From: Streptomyces sp. YIM 121038 | GTDB lineage: Bacteria > Actinomycetota > Actinomycetes > Streptomycetales > Streptomycetaceae | Direction: 5' to 3' | Length of the DNA stretch: 64,000 nt | NCBI RefSeq assembly: GCF_006088715.1 | Contig: NZ_CP030771.1 | Coordinates: 3,038,001-3,102,000, forward strand | Shown here: in pieces, positions 16,337 through 24,293 of the stretch | Layout of the letters: each line of letters opens with the position of its first letter | How positions within the stretch are numbered: position 1 is the first letter of the stretch | Made by a program: the position numbers and the translations under genes | Notes under the pieces: generated by a model | Told to the model about the DNA's origin: nothing | The model's input: only the letters and a program-made list of their open reading frames with translations | The model's database searches: none

Positions 16337-17308
16337 ATGATCAGGGTGCGCAGGCTCGGGCGGTTCGGTGCCTCGGCGGCAGCGGCACTCGCCCTGTCGA
16401 CGACGGCGAGCGGATGCGTGACGGTGCACGGGGAGCGGGAGGTCGTCCCGACCGCGACCGAGGCCGAGGCCGCCCGCGCCCTCAAGGACTTCCTGCGCGC
16501 CTACAACAGGGCCGACCGGGCCTACGACCCCGCCCTGGACGCGGCCCGCGTCACGGGACCGCTCGGCGCCATCAACCAGGCGGGCCTGAAGGCGCGGCGC
16601 GCACAGCACCCGGACGGCAACGCCCGGCACGTGCCGCTGCGGTTCACGGACGTCGAGTACGCCGTCCCGAAGAAGGCGGGCTGGCCCCGGTTCTTCGTCG
16701 TCAACGCCCTCAGCAACCGCAAGCCGCACGGCTACCGCTGGCTGATCGTCTTCACCCGCGCCGGCGGGGACCAGCTGTGGCGGGCCACGTATCTGAACCT
16801 GGTCCGTCCCGACCGGATCCCGGACCTGAAGCGGGACGGGGACGGGTACGCGGAGCCGGTCGCCGCCGACCGGGCCGGTCTCGCGCTGGCGCCCCGGCGG
16901 CTCGGCGCGCGGTACACGGCGTTCCTCAGGTCCGGCGGCGACGCGTTCGCCCCGGGCCCGCACACCACGCAGTGGAAGGCCGCCCGCGACCGGAACGGCA
17001 AGCGCCTCGGCCTCGCCGTGCAGTACCTGGACGAGCCCCGGAACTCCGGCGCGTTCGCCCCCCTGGGCCTGCGCACCCGCGACGGCGGCGCGCTCGTCTT
17101 CTTCTCCACCCACCACTACGAGAAGCAGACCGCGTCCAAGGGCCTCACGGTCAGCGTGGAACCGGACGTCAAGGCCCTCATGAAGGGCGAGGCCAAGCAG
17201 TCCGTCACCCTGGAACGCGTCTCGAACCAGGTCTCCCTGACGCCCAGGAAGGGCGAGATCACGATACTGGGCCGCATGCAGGGCCTGGTGGGGGCGAAGG
17301 GCGCATAG
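16337..17308 (+). CDS. Putative lipoprotein of unknown function
   Basis: This 323-residue secreted protein has a signal peptide with a lipobox-like end, STTASGC, so Cys27 is probably lipidated. The mature part has no catalytic motif I recognise. It looks like two similar alpha/beta halves (…FFVVNALSNRKPHGYRWLIVFTR… and …GGALVFFSTHHYEK…), as in NTF2-like or DUF8094-type Streptomyces lipoproteins. GAAGGGG precedes the ATG. It follows efeU by 75 bp, with a hairpin between, so an iron role is not implied. Confidence 0.75.
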   Translation: MIRVRRLGRFGASAAAALALSTTASGCVTVHGEREVVPTATEAEAARALKDFLRAYNRADRAYDPALDAARVTGPLGAINQAGLKARRAQHPDGNARHVPLRFTDVEYAVPKKAGWPRFFVVNALSNRKPHGYRWLIVFTRAGGDQLWRATYLNLVRPDRIPDLKRDGDGYAEPVAADRAGLALAPRRLGARYTAFLRSGGDAFAPGPHTTQWKAARDRNGKRLGLAVQYLDEPRNSGAFAPLGLRTRDGGALVFFSTHHYEKQTASKGLTVSVEPDVKALMKGEAKQSVTLERVSNQVSLTPRKGEITILGRMQGLVGAKGA

Positions 17309-17311
17309 CCC

Positions 17312-18058
17312 TCAGCCGCGCAGCGGCCAGGCGGCCACGTCCTCCCGGGGCTCCCCCGCGTACCGGGCGCACTCGTCCGTGAGGATCTCAAGCAGGGTCA
17401 ACGGGTCGGGCAGCGCGAACTCGGGCCCCCGCACCCAGCCGACCGCGAGGTCACCCGGCAGTCGCGCGGGCGGCACGAGGACATAGGACCCGCGGCAGTG
17501 CCACCGCAGCCCGGGGTGCTCGTCCATCGTCTCCGGGTGGCAGTCCAGCTCGCAGGGCCACCACTCGTCCTCGTCCTCCGGCGTCCCGCGCGTCGCGGTG
17601 AAGAAGAGCATCCGCCCCTGGCCGTGCGCGCCCTCGGACTCGGCGACGGGCCCGACCTCGATGCCGTCGGCGAGCAGCCGCTCCAGGGCGGCCCGCCCGG
17701 CCTCGAGCGGCACGTCGAGGACGTCGTGCACCATGCCGGTCGCGGTGATGAAGTTGGCCTGCGGCTGGTGCCGCGCCCAGCGCTCGACCTGGCCGCGGTC
17801 GGTGGTGGACTGGGTCTGCCAGGCGAAGGAGACGGGGTGCCGGGCGGGGGTGGGACAGCCGATGCGGTCGCAGGAACAGCGGTATCCGGCGGGGTGCGCG
17901 GCCGGCGCGAGCGGCAGCCCCGCCGCGGCGACGGCGAGCAGCAGGTCCTCACGGCGCGTGGCTTCGGCGTCGCCGTCCGCGCCCGCACGTGCCCGTCGGC
18001 GAAGCCATTGGGAGATCCTGCTCTGCGCGCCGGACGTCCGGCCGAACTCTGCGCCCAT
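17312..18058 (-). CDS. Bifunctional primase/polymerase N-terminal domain protein
   Basis: A 248-residue protein whose N-terminal region (MGAEFGRTSGAQSRISQWLRRR) and CSCDRIGCPTPARHP cysteine motif match the solo Prim-Pol-domain proteins of Streptomyces. WQTQSTTDRGQVERWARHQPQANFITATG is the family's strand-helix core, and DVLDVP gives an acidic pair. The family is related to archaeo-eukaryotic primases, but the short chromosomal versions have unknown function. It is convergent with the lipoprotein gene, 3 bp between the ends. Confidence 0.8.
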   Translation of the reverse strand: MGAEFGRTSGAQSRISQWLRRRARAGADGDAEATRREDLLLAVAAAGLPLAPAAHPAGYRCSCDRIGCPTPARHPVSFAWQTQSTTDRGQVERWARHQPQANFITATGMVHDVLDVPLEAGRAALERLLADGIEVGPVAESEGAHGQGRMLFFTATRGTPEDEDEWWPCELDCHPETMDEHPGLRWHCRGSYVLVPPARLPGDLAVGWVRGPEFALPDPLTLLEILTDECARYAGEPREDVAAWPLRG

Positions 18059-18228
18059 CTATCCCCTCACCTCGCCGTCGTGCGGAACAGCATGACCTAT
18101 GGTCCCACCATCCTGCTCCCCGGGTGGCCGTAGCCCACATCCGGGGTAGCTGGGGTGATGCAAGGCGGGGGGTGACATAGCGCGTCATTACGGGCGAAGT
18201 GGCGTTTTCCGCTCCTACCGTGGTCGCC

Positions 18229-19107
18229 ATGGTCACACGGACTGTGCTGTCACTCTCGGGCGTCACCGCCCTGGTCCTCACCGGGCCCACCGCCTTCCTG
18301 GCCCCGCTGGAGTGGGGCGGCGGCCCCCTCACGGTCGACGCGCTGCCGCCGTTCGTCTACACCGCCCACCGGGGCGGCGCCCTGGAGGTGCCGGAGAACA
18401 GCATGTCGGGCCTGATGGCGGCGTTCGAGCGGGGCACGGCGCAGGTCATCGACGCCGATACGCGGATGCTGGCCGACGGCACCCTGGTGGTGCTGCACGA
18501 CGCGACCCTGGACCGCACGACGTACGCGACGGGGCCGGTGCACCTGCTGACCGCCCGCGAGTGGCAGCACGTGCGGCTGCGCCCGCAGCGGCACGTGCCG
18601 GGCCTGTGGCGGGTCGAGCGGCCGCCGACGGTGACGGAGGTCCTCGACCGGTTCGGCGGGCGGGTCATGCTGATGCTGGAGGCGAAGGACCCCGAGAGCC
18701 TGAACCGGCTGAGCGCGCTGATCCACGAGCGCGGCCTGGCCCGCTCGGTGTTCGTGAACTCCAACAAGCCCTGGGTGGCCCGGCGCGCGCACCACCTGGG
18801 CCTGCTCGCGCAGCTGTGGCGGTCCAAGCGGCAGCTGCGCTCGGACCGCCCGGAGCGCTGGGCGTCGTTCGTCGACGTGCTGGACGTGGACCACAAGGCG
18901 CGCGAGCAGGACCTGCGGCGGGCGGTGAACTCCGGCGTCCCGCGCGTGTGGGCGCACACGGTGACCACGCCCGCGCAGCGCGACCGGGTGCTCCGGCTCG
19001 GCTGCAACGGCGTGATCACGGACGCCCCGGGGCTCCTCTCGCGGACCCCGGTCAAGGGCGCACGGAAGGCGGCCCGGCGCCCGCTGGGGCCGCTCAACCA
19101 GCGGTGA
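18229..19107 (+). CDS. Glycerophosphodiester phosphodiesterase
   Basis: The 292-residue enzyme hydrolyses glycerophosphodiesters to glycerol 3-phosphate and an alcohol. The GDPD signature is clear: AHRGG followed by PENS, then DADTRMLADGTLVVLHDATLDRTT with the catalytic His and acidic metal ligands, and MLEAKD later. A hydrophobic N-terminus (VLSLSGVTALVLTGPTAFLAPL) suggests export or membrane anchoring. The ATG at 18229 is chosen over a GTG at 18199; neither has a strong ribosome site. Its 3' end overlaps the convergent TetR gene by 14 bp. Confidence 0.88.
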   Translation: MVTRTVLSLSGVTALVLTGPTAFLAPLEWGGGPLTVDALPPFVYTAHRGGALEVPENSMSGLMAAFERGTAQVIDADTRMLADGTLVVLHDATLDRTTYATGPVHLLTAREWQHVRLRPQRHVPGLWRVERPPTVTEVLDRFGGRVMLMLEAKDPESLNRLSALIHERGLARSVFVNSNKPWVARRAHHLGLLAQLWRSKRQLRSDRPERWASFVDVLDVDHKAREQDLRRAVNSGVPRVWAHTVTTPAQRDRVLRLGCNGVITDAPGLLSRTPVKGARKAARRPLGPLNQR

Positions 19108-19738
19108 CGCGGGGCGCGATGCCGTAGAGGGCGTACTCGACGAGCGTGTCGGCGTACGCGTGGGTGAGCGGGCCCGTGCGCTGCATCCAGCGCTGGGCGA
19201 GCGGCCCCGTCCACAGTTCGAGGGCGATGCGCGGGTCGATGTGGGCGGCGACCTCGCCGCGGTCCTGGGCGCTGCGCAGGCGCTTCACATAGAGCTGGAG
19301 CTGGGGTTCGAGGAGCTTCTCGACGAACTCGGCGCCGAGCTCCTGGTTGACGACGCCCTCGGCGGCGAGCGCGCGGGCGGGGGCGTCGAACTTGGGGTCG
19401 GTCATCTCGTCGACGGTGGCGCGCAGCACGAGCTTGAGGTCGGCTTCGAGGTCGCCGGTGTCCGGGATGTCGGTCGCGGGCTCGGCGAGCCCGGCCTCCT
19501 CGCTGAGCTGGGCGTTGGCCTGTTCGGCGAGGTCCAGGAAGGCGTCGAGCAGGACGGCGCTCTTGGAGGGCCACCAGCGGTAGATGGTCTGCTTGCCGAC
19601 GCCCGCGCGGGCGGCGATCGCCTCGATGGTCATCTTGCCGTAGCCGACCTCGCCGACCAGGGCGAGAGCGGCGTCGTAGATCGCGCGGCGGGAACGCTCG
19701 CTGCGGCGCGTGGAGTCAGGTGCGGTCTTCTGGGCCAT
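19094..19738 (-). CDS. TetR family transcriptional repressor
   Basis: A 214-residue regulator with a typical N-terminal HTH: AIYDAALALVGEVGYGKMTIEAIAARAGVGKQTIYRWWPSK (about residues 19-60), the last part being the recognition helix. The C-terminal domain (TetR_C type) would bind a small ligand. Three GAGACG-N3-CGTCTC palindromes lie between it and the divergent DUF6243 gene, so it is likely autoregulated and controls that gene too. The inducer is unknown. Confidence 0.9.
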   Translation of the reverse strand: MAQKTAPDSTRRSERSRRAIYDAALALVGEVGYGKMTIEAIAARAGVGKQTIYRWWPSKSAVLLDAFLDLAEQANAQLSEEAGLAEPATDIPDTGDLEADLKLVLRATVDEMTDPKFDAPARALAAEGVVNQELGAEFVEKLLEPQLQLYVKRLRSAQDRGEVAAHIDPRIALELWTGPLAQRWMQRTGPLTHAYADTLVEYALYGIAPRVTAG

Positions 19739-19761
19739 GCCGTCGAATGTAGCAGCGCCGC

Positions 19762-19776
19762 GAGACGCCGCGTCTC
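19762..19776. promoter_or_regulatory. TetR operator 1
   Basis: GAGACG-CCG-CGTCTC, a perfect 6-bp palindrome with a 3-bp centre, lies 24 bp upstream of the tetR start, in the position of a repressor site. Confidence 0.7.
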
Positions 19777-19810
19777 ACCAACGCCGACGGCGCCCTCAAT
19801 CCCCTCGACA

Positions 19811-19823
19811 AGACGGATCGTCT
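19811..19823. promoter_or_regulatory. TetR operator 2
   Basis: AGACG-GAT-CGTCT has the same half-sites and 3-bp centre as the sites at 19762 and 19843. Its centre is 48 bp from site 1 and 35 bp from site 3. Confidence 0.6.
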
Positions 19824-19842
19824 CGGTTACTGTCGAGACATG

Positions 19843-19861
19843 ACGAGACGCAACGTCTCGT
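19843..19861. promoter_or_regulatory. TetR operator 3
   Basis: ACGAGACG-CAA-CGTCTCGT is the longest of the three sites, with 8-bp perfect arms. An extra half-site CGAGAC lies just upstream at about 19834. It lies 59 bp before the DUF6243 start. Confidence 0.7.
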
Positions 19862-19920
19862 CGCTCGGCGGTGCGACAGCGGTGCCGCCGACTACTTCGA
19901 CGACTCACGGAGGTCACACC

Positions 19921-20100
19921 ATGTCGCGAGGCGGATCCGGAATGCTCGGCGTGGGCGGCACCCGCTCCAACCTGTCGCGCAAGACCCTGCGCGGCGGGAA
20001 GGGCGCGGGCCGCGTCGGCGGCGGGCTCAGCCCCCAGGAACAGAAGCGTGAGCTGCTGCGCAAACTCCAGGAGGGCCGGGCGGCGAACCACGACTCATGA
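19921..20100 (+). CDS. DUF6243 family small protein
   Basis: A 59-residue basic protein starting MSRGGSGMLGVGGTRSNLSR and ending in a helical LSPQEQKRELLRKLQE segment. The Gly-rich head and this tail are the hallmark of DUF6243, widespread in Streptomyces and of unknown function. The ATG at 19921 has GGAGGT 6 bp upstream, which rules out the longer in-frame start at 19840. It faces the TetR gene across three operators. Confidence 0.82.
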   Translation: MSRGGSGMLGVGGTRSNLSRKTLRGGKGAGRVGGGLSPQEQKRELLRKLQEGRAANHDS

Positions 20101-20201
20101 CGCGGGATGCCCCCGGGAACGGAGGCTCCTGACCGCCGGAACCTCCGGTTCATGAGCATTTTCCCGTCCACACCACAGTTCGAGCAACGCAGATCACTGC
20201 G

Positions 20202-20263
20202 CGAAGGCTCCTCAGACCGCACCATGGGCAGCAATAGCCCCTGCGGTTCGTGAGGAGCCTTCG
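20202..20263 (+). promoter_or_regulatory. Long hairpin covering the ddaH ribosome site
   Basis: CGAAGGCTCCTCA (20202-20214) pairs perfectly with TGAGGAGCCTTCG (20251-20263). Nested inside are ACCGCA/TGCGGT (20216-20221, 20242-20247) and GGGC/GCCC stems, so nearly all 62 nt pair. The right arm holds GAGGAG, the likely Shine-Dalgarno, and ends next to the TTG start at 20264. The left arm is therefore an anti-Shine-Dalgarno. It may be a translational switch or simply a terminator of the upstream gene. Confidence 0.65.
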
Positions 20264-21091
20264 TTGCGTCAAGCTGCCCGGCGCGCCACACCCCGGCGCT
20301 ACCTGATGTGCCCACCGGCGCACTTCAAGGTCACGTACTCCATCAATCCGTGGATGGACCCCGCCAAACCCGTCGACGTCCCGCTGGCCATCGCCCAGTG
20401 GGAAGACCTGCGCGACCGCTACCGCTCGCTCGGCCACACCGTCGAGGAGCTCGAACCCCGACCCGACCTGCCGGACATGGTCTTCGCGGCCAACGGCGCC
20501 ACCGTCGTCGACGGCCGGGTCCTCGGCGCGAGCTTCGCCTACCCCGAGCGGCAGGCCGAGGCCGCGGCCCACCTGGAGTGGTTCCGCGCCCACGGCTTCG
20601 AGCACGTGCACGAGCCGACCCACATCAACGAGGGCGAGGGCGACTTCGCCGTCACGTCCTCGTACGTGCTCGCGGGCCGCGGCTTCCGCGCCAGCCCGCT
20701 CTCGCACGGCGAGGCCCAGGAGGTCTTCGGCCGCCCGGTGATCGGCCTGGACCTGATCAACCCGCGCTACTACCACCTGGACACCGCCCTCGCGGTCCTG
20801 GACGACACGACGGACGACGTCATGTACTACCCGGGCGCGTTCTCGCCGGGCAGCCAGGCCGTGCTTCAGCGGCTGTTCCCCGACGCGCTGATCGCCGAGG
20901 AGGCGGACGCCGAGGCCCTCGGCCTCAACGCCGTCTCCGACGGTCTGCACGTGCTCCTTCCGCAGGCGGCGACCGGGCTCTTCCAGCCGCTGCGCGACCG
21001 CGGCTACGAGCCGATCGGCATGGACCTGGGCGAGTTGCTCAAGGGCGGCGGCAGCGTGAAGTGCTGCACGCAGGAGCTGCGGCTGCGTTAG
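20264..21091 (+). CDS. ddaH: Dimethylargininase (amidinotransferase fold)
   Basis: The 275-residue enzyme of the guanidino-modifying family hydrolyses N-methylated arginines to citrulline and methylamines. RYLMCPPAHFKVTYSINPWMDP is the typical start of the catalytic domain. HINEGEGDF holds an acidic active-site residue, NAVSDGLHVL the catalytic His, and GGGSVKCCTQELR the C-terminal nucleophile Cys. The TTG at 20264, with GGAG 6 bp upstream, gives a short basic N-terminus. It stands alone and its ribosome site lies inside a strong hairpin. Confidence 0.85.
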   Translation: MRQAARRATPRRYLMCPPAHFKVTYSINPWMDPAKPVDVPLAIAQWEDLRDRYRSLGHTVEELEPRPDLPDMVFAANGATVVDGRVLGASFAYPERQAEAAAHLEWFRAHGFEHVHEPTHINEGEGDFAVTSSYVLAGRGFRASPLSHGEAQEVFGRPVIGLDLINPRYYHLDTALAVLDDTTDDVMYYPGAFSPGSQAVLQRLFPDALIAEEADAEALGLNAVSDGLHVLLPQAATGLFQPLRDRGYEPIGMDLGELLKGGGSVKCCTQELRLR

Positions 21092-21100
21092 GCCGTCCTT

Positions 21101-21160
21101 CGACTGCGGGCCGCCTGTGGCTGGTCGCGCAGTTCCCCGCGCCCCTACGGGGGCGCTCCT
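21101..21160. repeat. Dispersed repeat, GTGGCTGGTCGCGC family
   Basis: This element between ddaH and the convergent glycosidase gene contains GTGGCTGGTCGCGCAGTTCC followed by a CGCCCCTACGGGGGCG hairpin. Related copies lie at 48627, 52813 and, inverted, 29593. Confidence 0.75.
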
Positions 21161-21196
21161 CTGTGCGGGCGGCCTGTGACCGCCCGCACCTCTCCT

Positions 21197-23149
21197 TCAG
21201 GAGCCCGCGTCCGCCGGACACAGCCGCCGCGGCCGCGCGTCCGTGCGCAGCTTCGCGTCGACGCAGCCGCCCGGGAGTCCGGCGCGGGCCTCGGTGCCGA
21301 AGTTGGCGGTGACGGTCAGGGTGCCGTCGCCGAAGACCGTGCGCTGGACGGAGCGGTCGCCGGTCAGCCACCGGAACGACGTGAGCCGCTCGGCCCCGGC
21401 CGCCCGGTGCAGGGGCGCGAAGTAGCGCTGGAGCGCGGCGAGTTCCCGGCCGTGGCGGGCCAGCGCGGGCCCGTCGAGGACGTAGTTCAACGGCCGGTCG
21501 TACAGCATCGCGAGCAGCGCGCGCCGCGTCTTCTCCGCGGGCAGCTTCTCGTACGACAGCTCCCAGCGCTCGGCGCTGACGGTCGCGCCGTGCAGGGCTG
21601 TCCCGTACAACGGGACGCGGTAGCGCGGCGCGTACATGGCCCGGCTCAGGTCGGCGGGCAGGCGTACCGGCTCGAAGAACGCCTTCGGGGCGTTCTCCGG
21701 GTAGTAGCCGCCCCATTTCTCCCGGTCCTTCTGGAGTGTCCACAGGCCGTCGGCGACGGGGGTCGCGCTGCCGTGGTCGAAGGCGACGGCCTGGTTGGCC
21801 CAGGCCTGGGCGGTCTCGGAGCCGAGGACGAGGCCGGACCCGGCGATGCGGCGCATCCGCGCGAGGCGGTGGGCGCGGTCCTGGGCCTTGGTCATCGGGT
21901 GGGCGGCGGAGTGGTCGCGGAACAGCTCGCCGGTGGCGTCCACGTCGAGGAAGTAGCTGTCGGCGCCGTTGCGGACCATGGCGCGGGTGCGGTCGGCCAG
22001 GTAGTGGCGGGCGGGCTCGGCGCGCTCGAAGGCGGCGGAGCTGAGATAGCAGCCGCGGCCGCCGAACCCGGTGTGCGGGGTGCCGTCGGCGTTCCGGACG
22101 CAGAAGTCCGGGTAGATGCGCCCCGGCCACACGGAGGTGGGGCTGTCGGCGGTCTTCGGGTCCTGTCCGTTGGCGAAGGTGTCGTACGGGCCCACGAGGT
22201 ATCCGGCGGCCCGCGCCGCGGCGACCGCCTTCTCGTCCATGGGGTCCGGCCCGGCGTCGTACCCGAGCCACATCCGGTCGGCGCCGAGCGCGCGCAGGCG
22301 CCGCACCCCGGCGGCGGTGCGGGCCTCGCCCCAGAGGTAGGCGTGGAAGGCGCCGAGGAGCTTGCGCGCCGCCGGGTTCTGCCGGAACTTCGCGCGCAGG
22401 CTGCCGAGCCGGCCGCGCTCGGCGAGGTAGGCGCGGTAGTCGGCGGCGGGGGCGACCGGGCTGCCGTCGGTCAGGGCGAGCGTGACGGTGTACGCACGGG
22501 TGCCCTCGGCGCGGCGGAAGGCGTGCGCGGCGGTGGCGCGCAGGCGCCCGTGGGCCTTGGTGAAGGCGAGCGAGGTGCCGATGTCGGTCGGGGTGAGGTA
22601 GCTGACGCCGTGCCGCCCGGCGGAGTACCCCCACAGGGGCAGCGTGAGGTCGGCGCCCACGTCGACGCTCGTGCCCGCGAGGCGGCCGCCCCCGGAGGTC
22701 CAGAAGGGGTCGGCCACCGGGATGTCGAGCCCTTCGCCGCGCGGGAGTTGCAGGCTCGCGGCGGCCGGGGCGCCGACGCCGGTGACGGGCCAGCGCAGCG
22801 TGGTGTCGCGGCGGGCGGCGAAGCTCAGGGCGAGGCGGCCGTGGTCGGAGCGGGCGGTGACGTCGAGGCCGCGCTCGGGGTAGCTCCAGCGCACCCGGCC
22901 GCCGTCGAGCCGGTGCACGGGCCCCGGTGCGCCCAGCGGGGTGGCGGACGCGGCCGAGAGCAGCCGGTCGTGGCCGTCGCGGGTGCGGGCGCGGACGGCG
23001 AGCGTGGCGGTGTCCACGACGGCGGTGCCGCCGCGGACGGCCAGTTCGACACCGGTGCCGGGGGCCCGGTCCGGGGCGGCCGCGGCGGGGGCGGCCCCGG
23101 CGGCGAGGGCGAGGACGAGCCCGAGGGCTGTTGTGGTCTTGAGGGGCAT
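21197..23149 (-). CDS. Secreted glycoside hydrolase-like protein
   Basis: A 650-residue exported protein with a signal peptide (ALGLVLALAAGAAPAAAAP). An N-terminal beta-sandwich of about 230 residues is followed by a TIM-barrel-like domain. DSYFLDVDATGELF and LVLGSETAQAWANQ (about 400-465) sit at barrel strand ends, and their Asp and Glu are likely catalytic nucleophile and acid/base, as in GH101-like and related families. The final 80 residues form a small beta domain. The substrate is not evident. ATG 23149 is chosen because the signal peptide follows directly; the frame is open further upstream but without a start in context. Confidence 0.75.
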   Translation of the reverse strand: MPLKTTTALGLVLALAAGAAPAAAAPDRAPGTGVELAVRGGTAVVDTATLAVRARTRDGHDRLLSAASATPLGAPGPVHRLDGGRVRWSYPERGLDVTARSDHGRLALSFAARRDTTLRWPVTGVGAPAAASLQLPRGEGLDIPVADPFWTSGGGRLAGTSVDVGADLTLPLWGYSAGRHGVSYLTPTDIGTSLAFTKAHGRLRATAAHAFRRAEGTRAYTVTLALTDGSPVAPAADYRAYLAERGRLGSLRAKFRQNPAARKLLGAFHAYLWGEARTAAGVRRLRALGADRMWLGYDAGPDPMDEKAVAAARAAGYLVGPYDTFANGQDPKTADSPTSVWPGRIYPDFCVRNADGTPHTGFGGRGCYLSSAAFERAEPARHYLADRTRAMVRNGADSYFLDVDATGELFRDHSAAHPMTKAQDRAHRLARMRRIAGSGLVLGSETAQAWANQAVAFDHGSATPVADGLWTLQKDREKWGGYYPENAPKAFFEPVRLPADLSRAMYAPRYRVPLYGTALHGATVSAERWELSYEKLPAEKTRRALLAMLYDRPLNYVLDGPALARHGRELAALQRYFAPLHRAAGAERLTSFRWLTGDRSVQRTVFGDGTLTVTANFGTEARAGLPGGCVDAKLRTDARPRRLCPADAGS

Positions 23150-23187
23150 GGTGACGTGGATAGTCACCGGTTCTAAGGGACTTCTAA
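23150..23187 (-). promoter_or_regulatory. Possible operators before the glycosidase gene
   Basis: GTGAC-N7-GTCAC (23150-23166) is an inverted repeat right at the start codon. Next to it TTCTAAG occurs twice as a direct repeat 11 bp apart (23170-23187), a spacing used by many response regulators. Confidence 0.35.
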
Positions 23188-23238
23188 GAGCCGGGGCCCG
23201 GCGCCGCGCCCCGCCTCGGGCCAGGCGTCGCGCCGGGC

Positions 23239-24246
23239 CTACGCCTTCGGCCAGGCGTCGCCCCAGGCGGCGTCCCGCGCCTCCCGGTAGAGGGCCCCGT
23301 GCCGCTTCGTCACGGTCTCCCGGCGCAGCGCGCCCTCTGCCTCGCACAGGTCGAGGAGGACCTGGCCCTTGCGGATCTGCGGCTTGCGGACGACGCGGCG
23401 GGGCGCGGGCGCGAGGCCCTCGGCCGCGGGTCCGGTGGCGCGGACGGCGGCGACGTACGCGAACTTCTCGTCCTCGTACGCCAGGGAGCCGCCCTTGACC
23501 TTGCGGTGCAGCGAAGAGCGGCTGACCCGGGCGGAGAAGTGGCACCAGTCGCTGCCGGGCACGATCGGGCAGGTGTCGCTGTGCGGGCAGGGCGCGGCCA
23601 CCCGGAACCCGGCGGCGACGAGCCGGTCCCGGGCCTGAAGGACGCGGGCGTAGCCGTCGGGGGTGCCGGGCTCCACCACGACCACGGCGTCGGTGGCGGC
23701 ACGGGCGGCGACGTCGACGACCCAGCCCCGGTCGTCCTCGGTGAGCTCGCCGAGGACGTACGAGAGGGTGACGAGGGCGGTGGGCGCCACGGTGAGCGAC
23801 GCGCCGATGCGGGCGCGCTGCCACTGGGCCGCGGCCAGGTCGGGGTGCGCGGCGGCCAGCTCGCGCCCCAGGTCCAGGGCGGGTTCGGCCCAGTCCAGGA
23901 CGGTGACGGGCCGCTCCCCCGGCCAGGTGGCGCTGACCGCCCAGGTGGCGGCGCCGGTGCCGCCGCCGATGTCGGTGTGCCCGGCGGGGGCCCAGTCCTC
24001 GGGGGCCGCGGCGGCGAACGCCCGCAGGGCGGAGCGCACGGCCTCGAAGGTGGCGGGCATCCGGTACGCCGCGTACGCCGTGACGTCGGCGCGGTCCCGC
24101 AGGACGGGGGCCTCGGTCGGGGTGGCGCCCCGGTAGTTCGCGATCAGCCGGTCCACCGCCTGGGCCGCGGCGCGCGGAGGGAGGTCCGCCAGCAGGTCGG
24201 CGAGGGCGGTGCGGAGGGTCTCGGCGGGGGAAAGGTGGTCGTGCAC
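23239..24246 (-). CDS. Rsm22-like small ribosomal subunit methyltransferase
   Basis: A 335-residue protein with the Rsm22 features: a SAM-binding GGGTGAATWA loop (about 95-105), an LSYVLGELTEDDRG motif after the fourth strand, and a cysteine cluster CPHSDTCPI...DWCHFS (about 230-250). These cysteines may bind a metal or Fe-S cluster, as in mitochondrial METTL17. A basic RKPQIRKGQVLLDLC segment follows. The role is probably in ribosome assembly, but bacterial members are little studied. The start is a GTG at 24246. Confidence 0.85.
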   Translation of the reverse strand: MHDHLSPAETLRTALADLLADLPPRAAAQAVDRLIANYRGATPTEAPVLRDRADVTAYAAYRMPATFEAVRSALRAFAAAAPEDWAPAGHTDIGGGTGAATWAVSATWPGERPVTVLDWAEPALDLGRELAAAHPDLAAAQWQRARIGASLTVAPTALVTLSYVLGELTEDDRGWVVDVAARAATDAVVVVEPGTPDGYARVLQARDRLVAAGFRVAAPCPHSDTCPIVPGSDWCHFSARVSRSSLHRKVKGGSLAYEDEKFAYVAAVRATGPAAEGLAPAPRRVVRKPQIRKGQVLLDLCEAEGALRRETVTKRHGALYREARDAAWGDAWPKA

Positions 24247-24293
24247 CTGTCGATTTTAGACACCGGGGCGGAGCGGCCCGGCGCCCCTGCGGG

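Noticed and set aside
1..17308. A siderophore or natural-product gene cluster around the iron genes
   Set aside because: There are no NRPS, PKS or NIS synthetase genes; the region is uptake and heme degradation only, and the two PhzF-like proteins are not accompanied by other phenazine genes.
23160..23200. PHO box before the glycosidase gene
   Set aside because: The TTCTAAG repeats have the 11-bp spacing but not the GTTCACC-type sequence of PhoP sites.
21197..23824. Extension of the glycosidase frame upstream to 23824 (875 codons)
   Set aside because: The extra N-terminus is the shadow of the Rsm22-like gene; a signal peptide starts at 23149.
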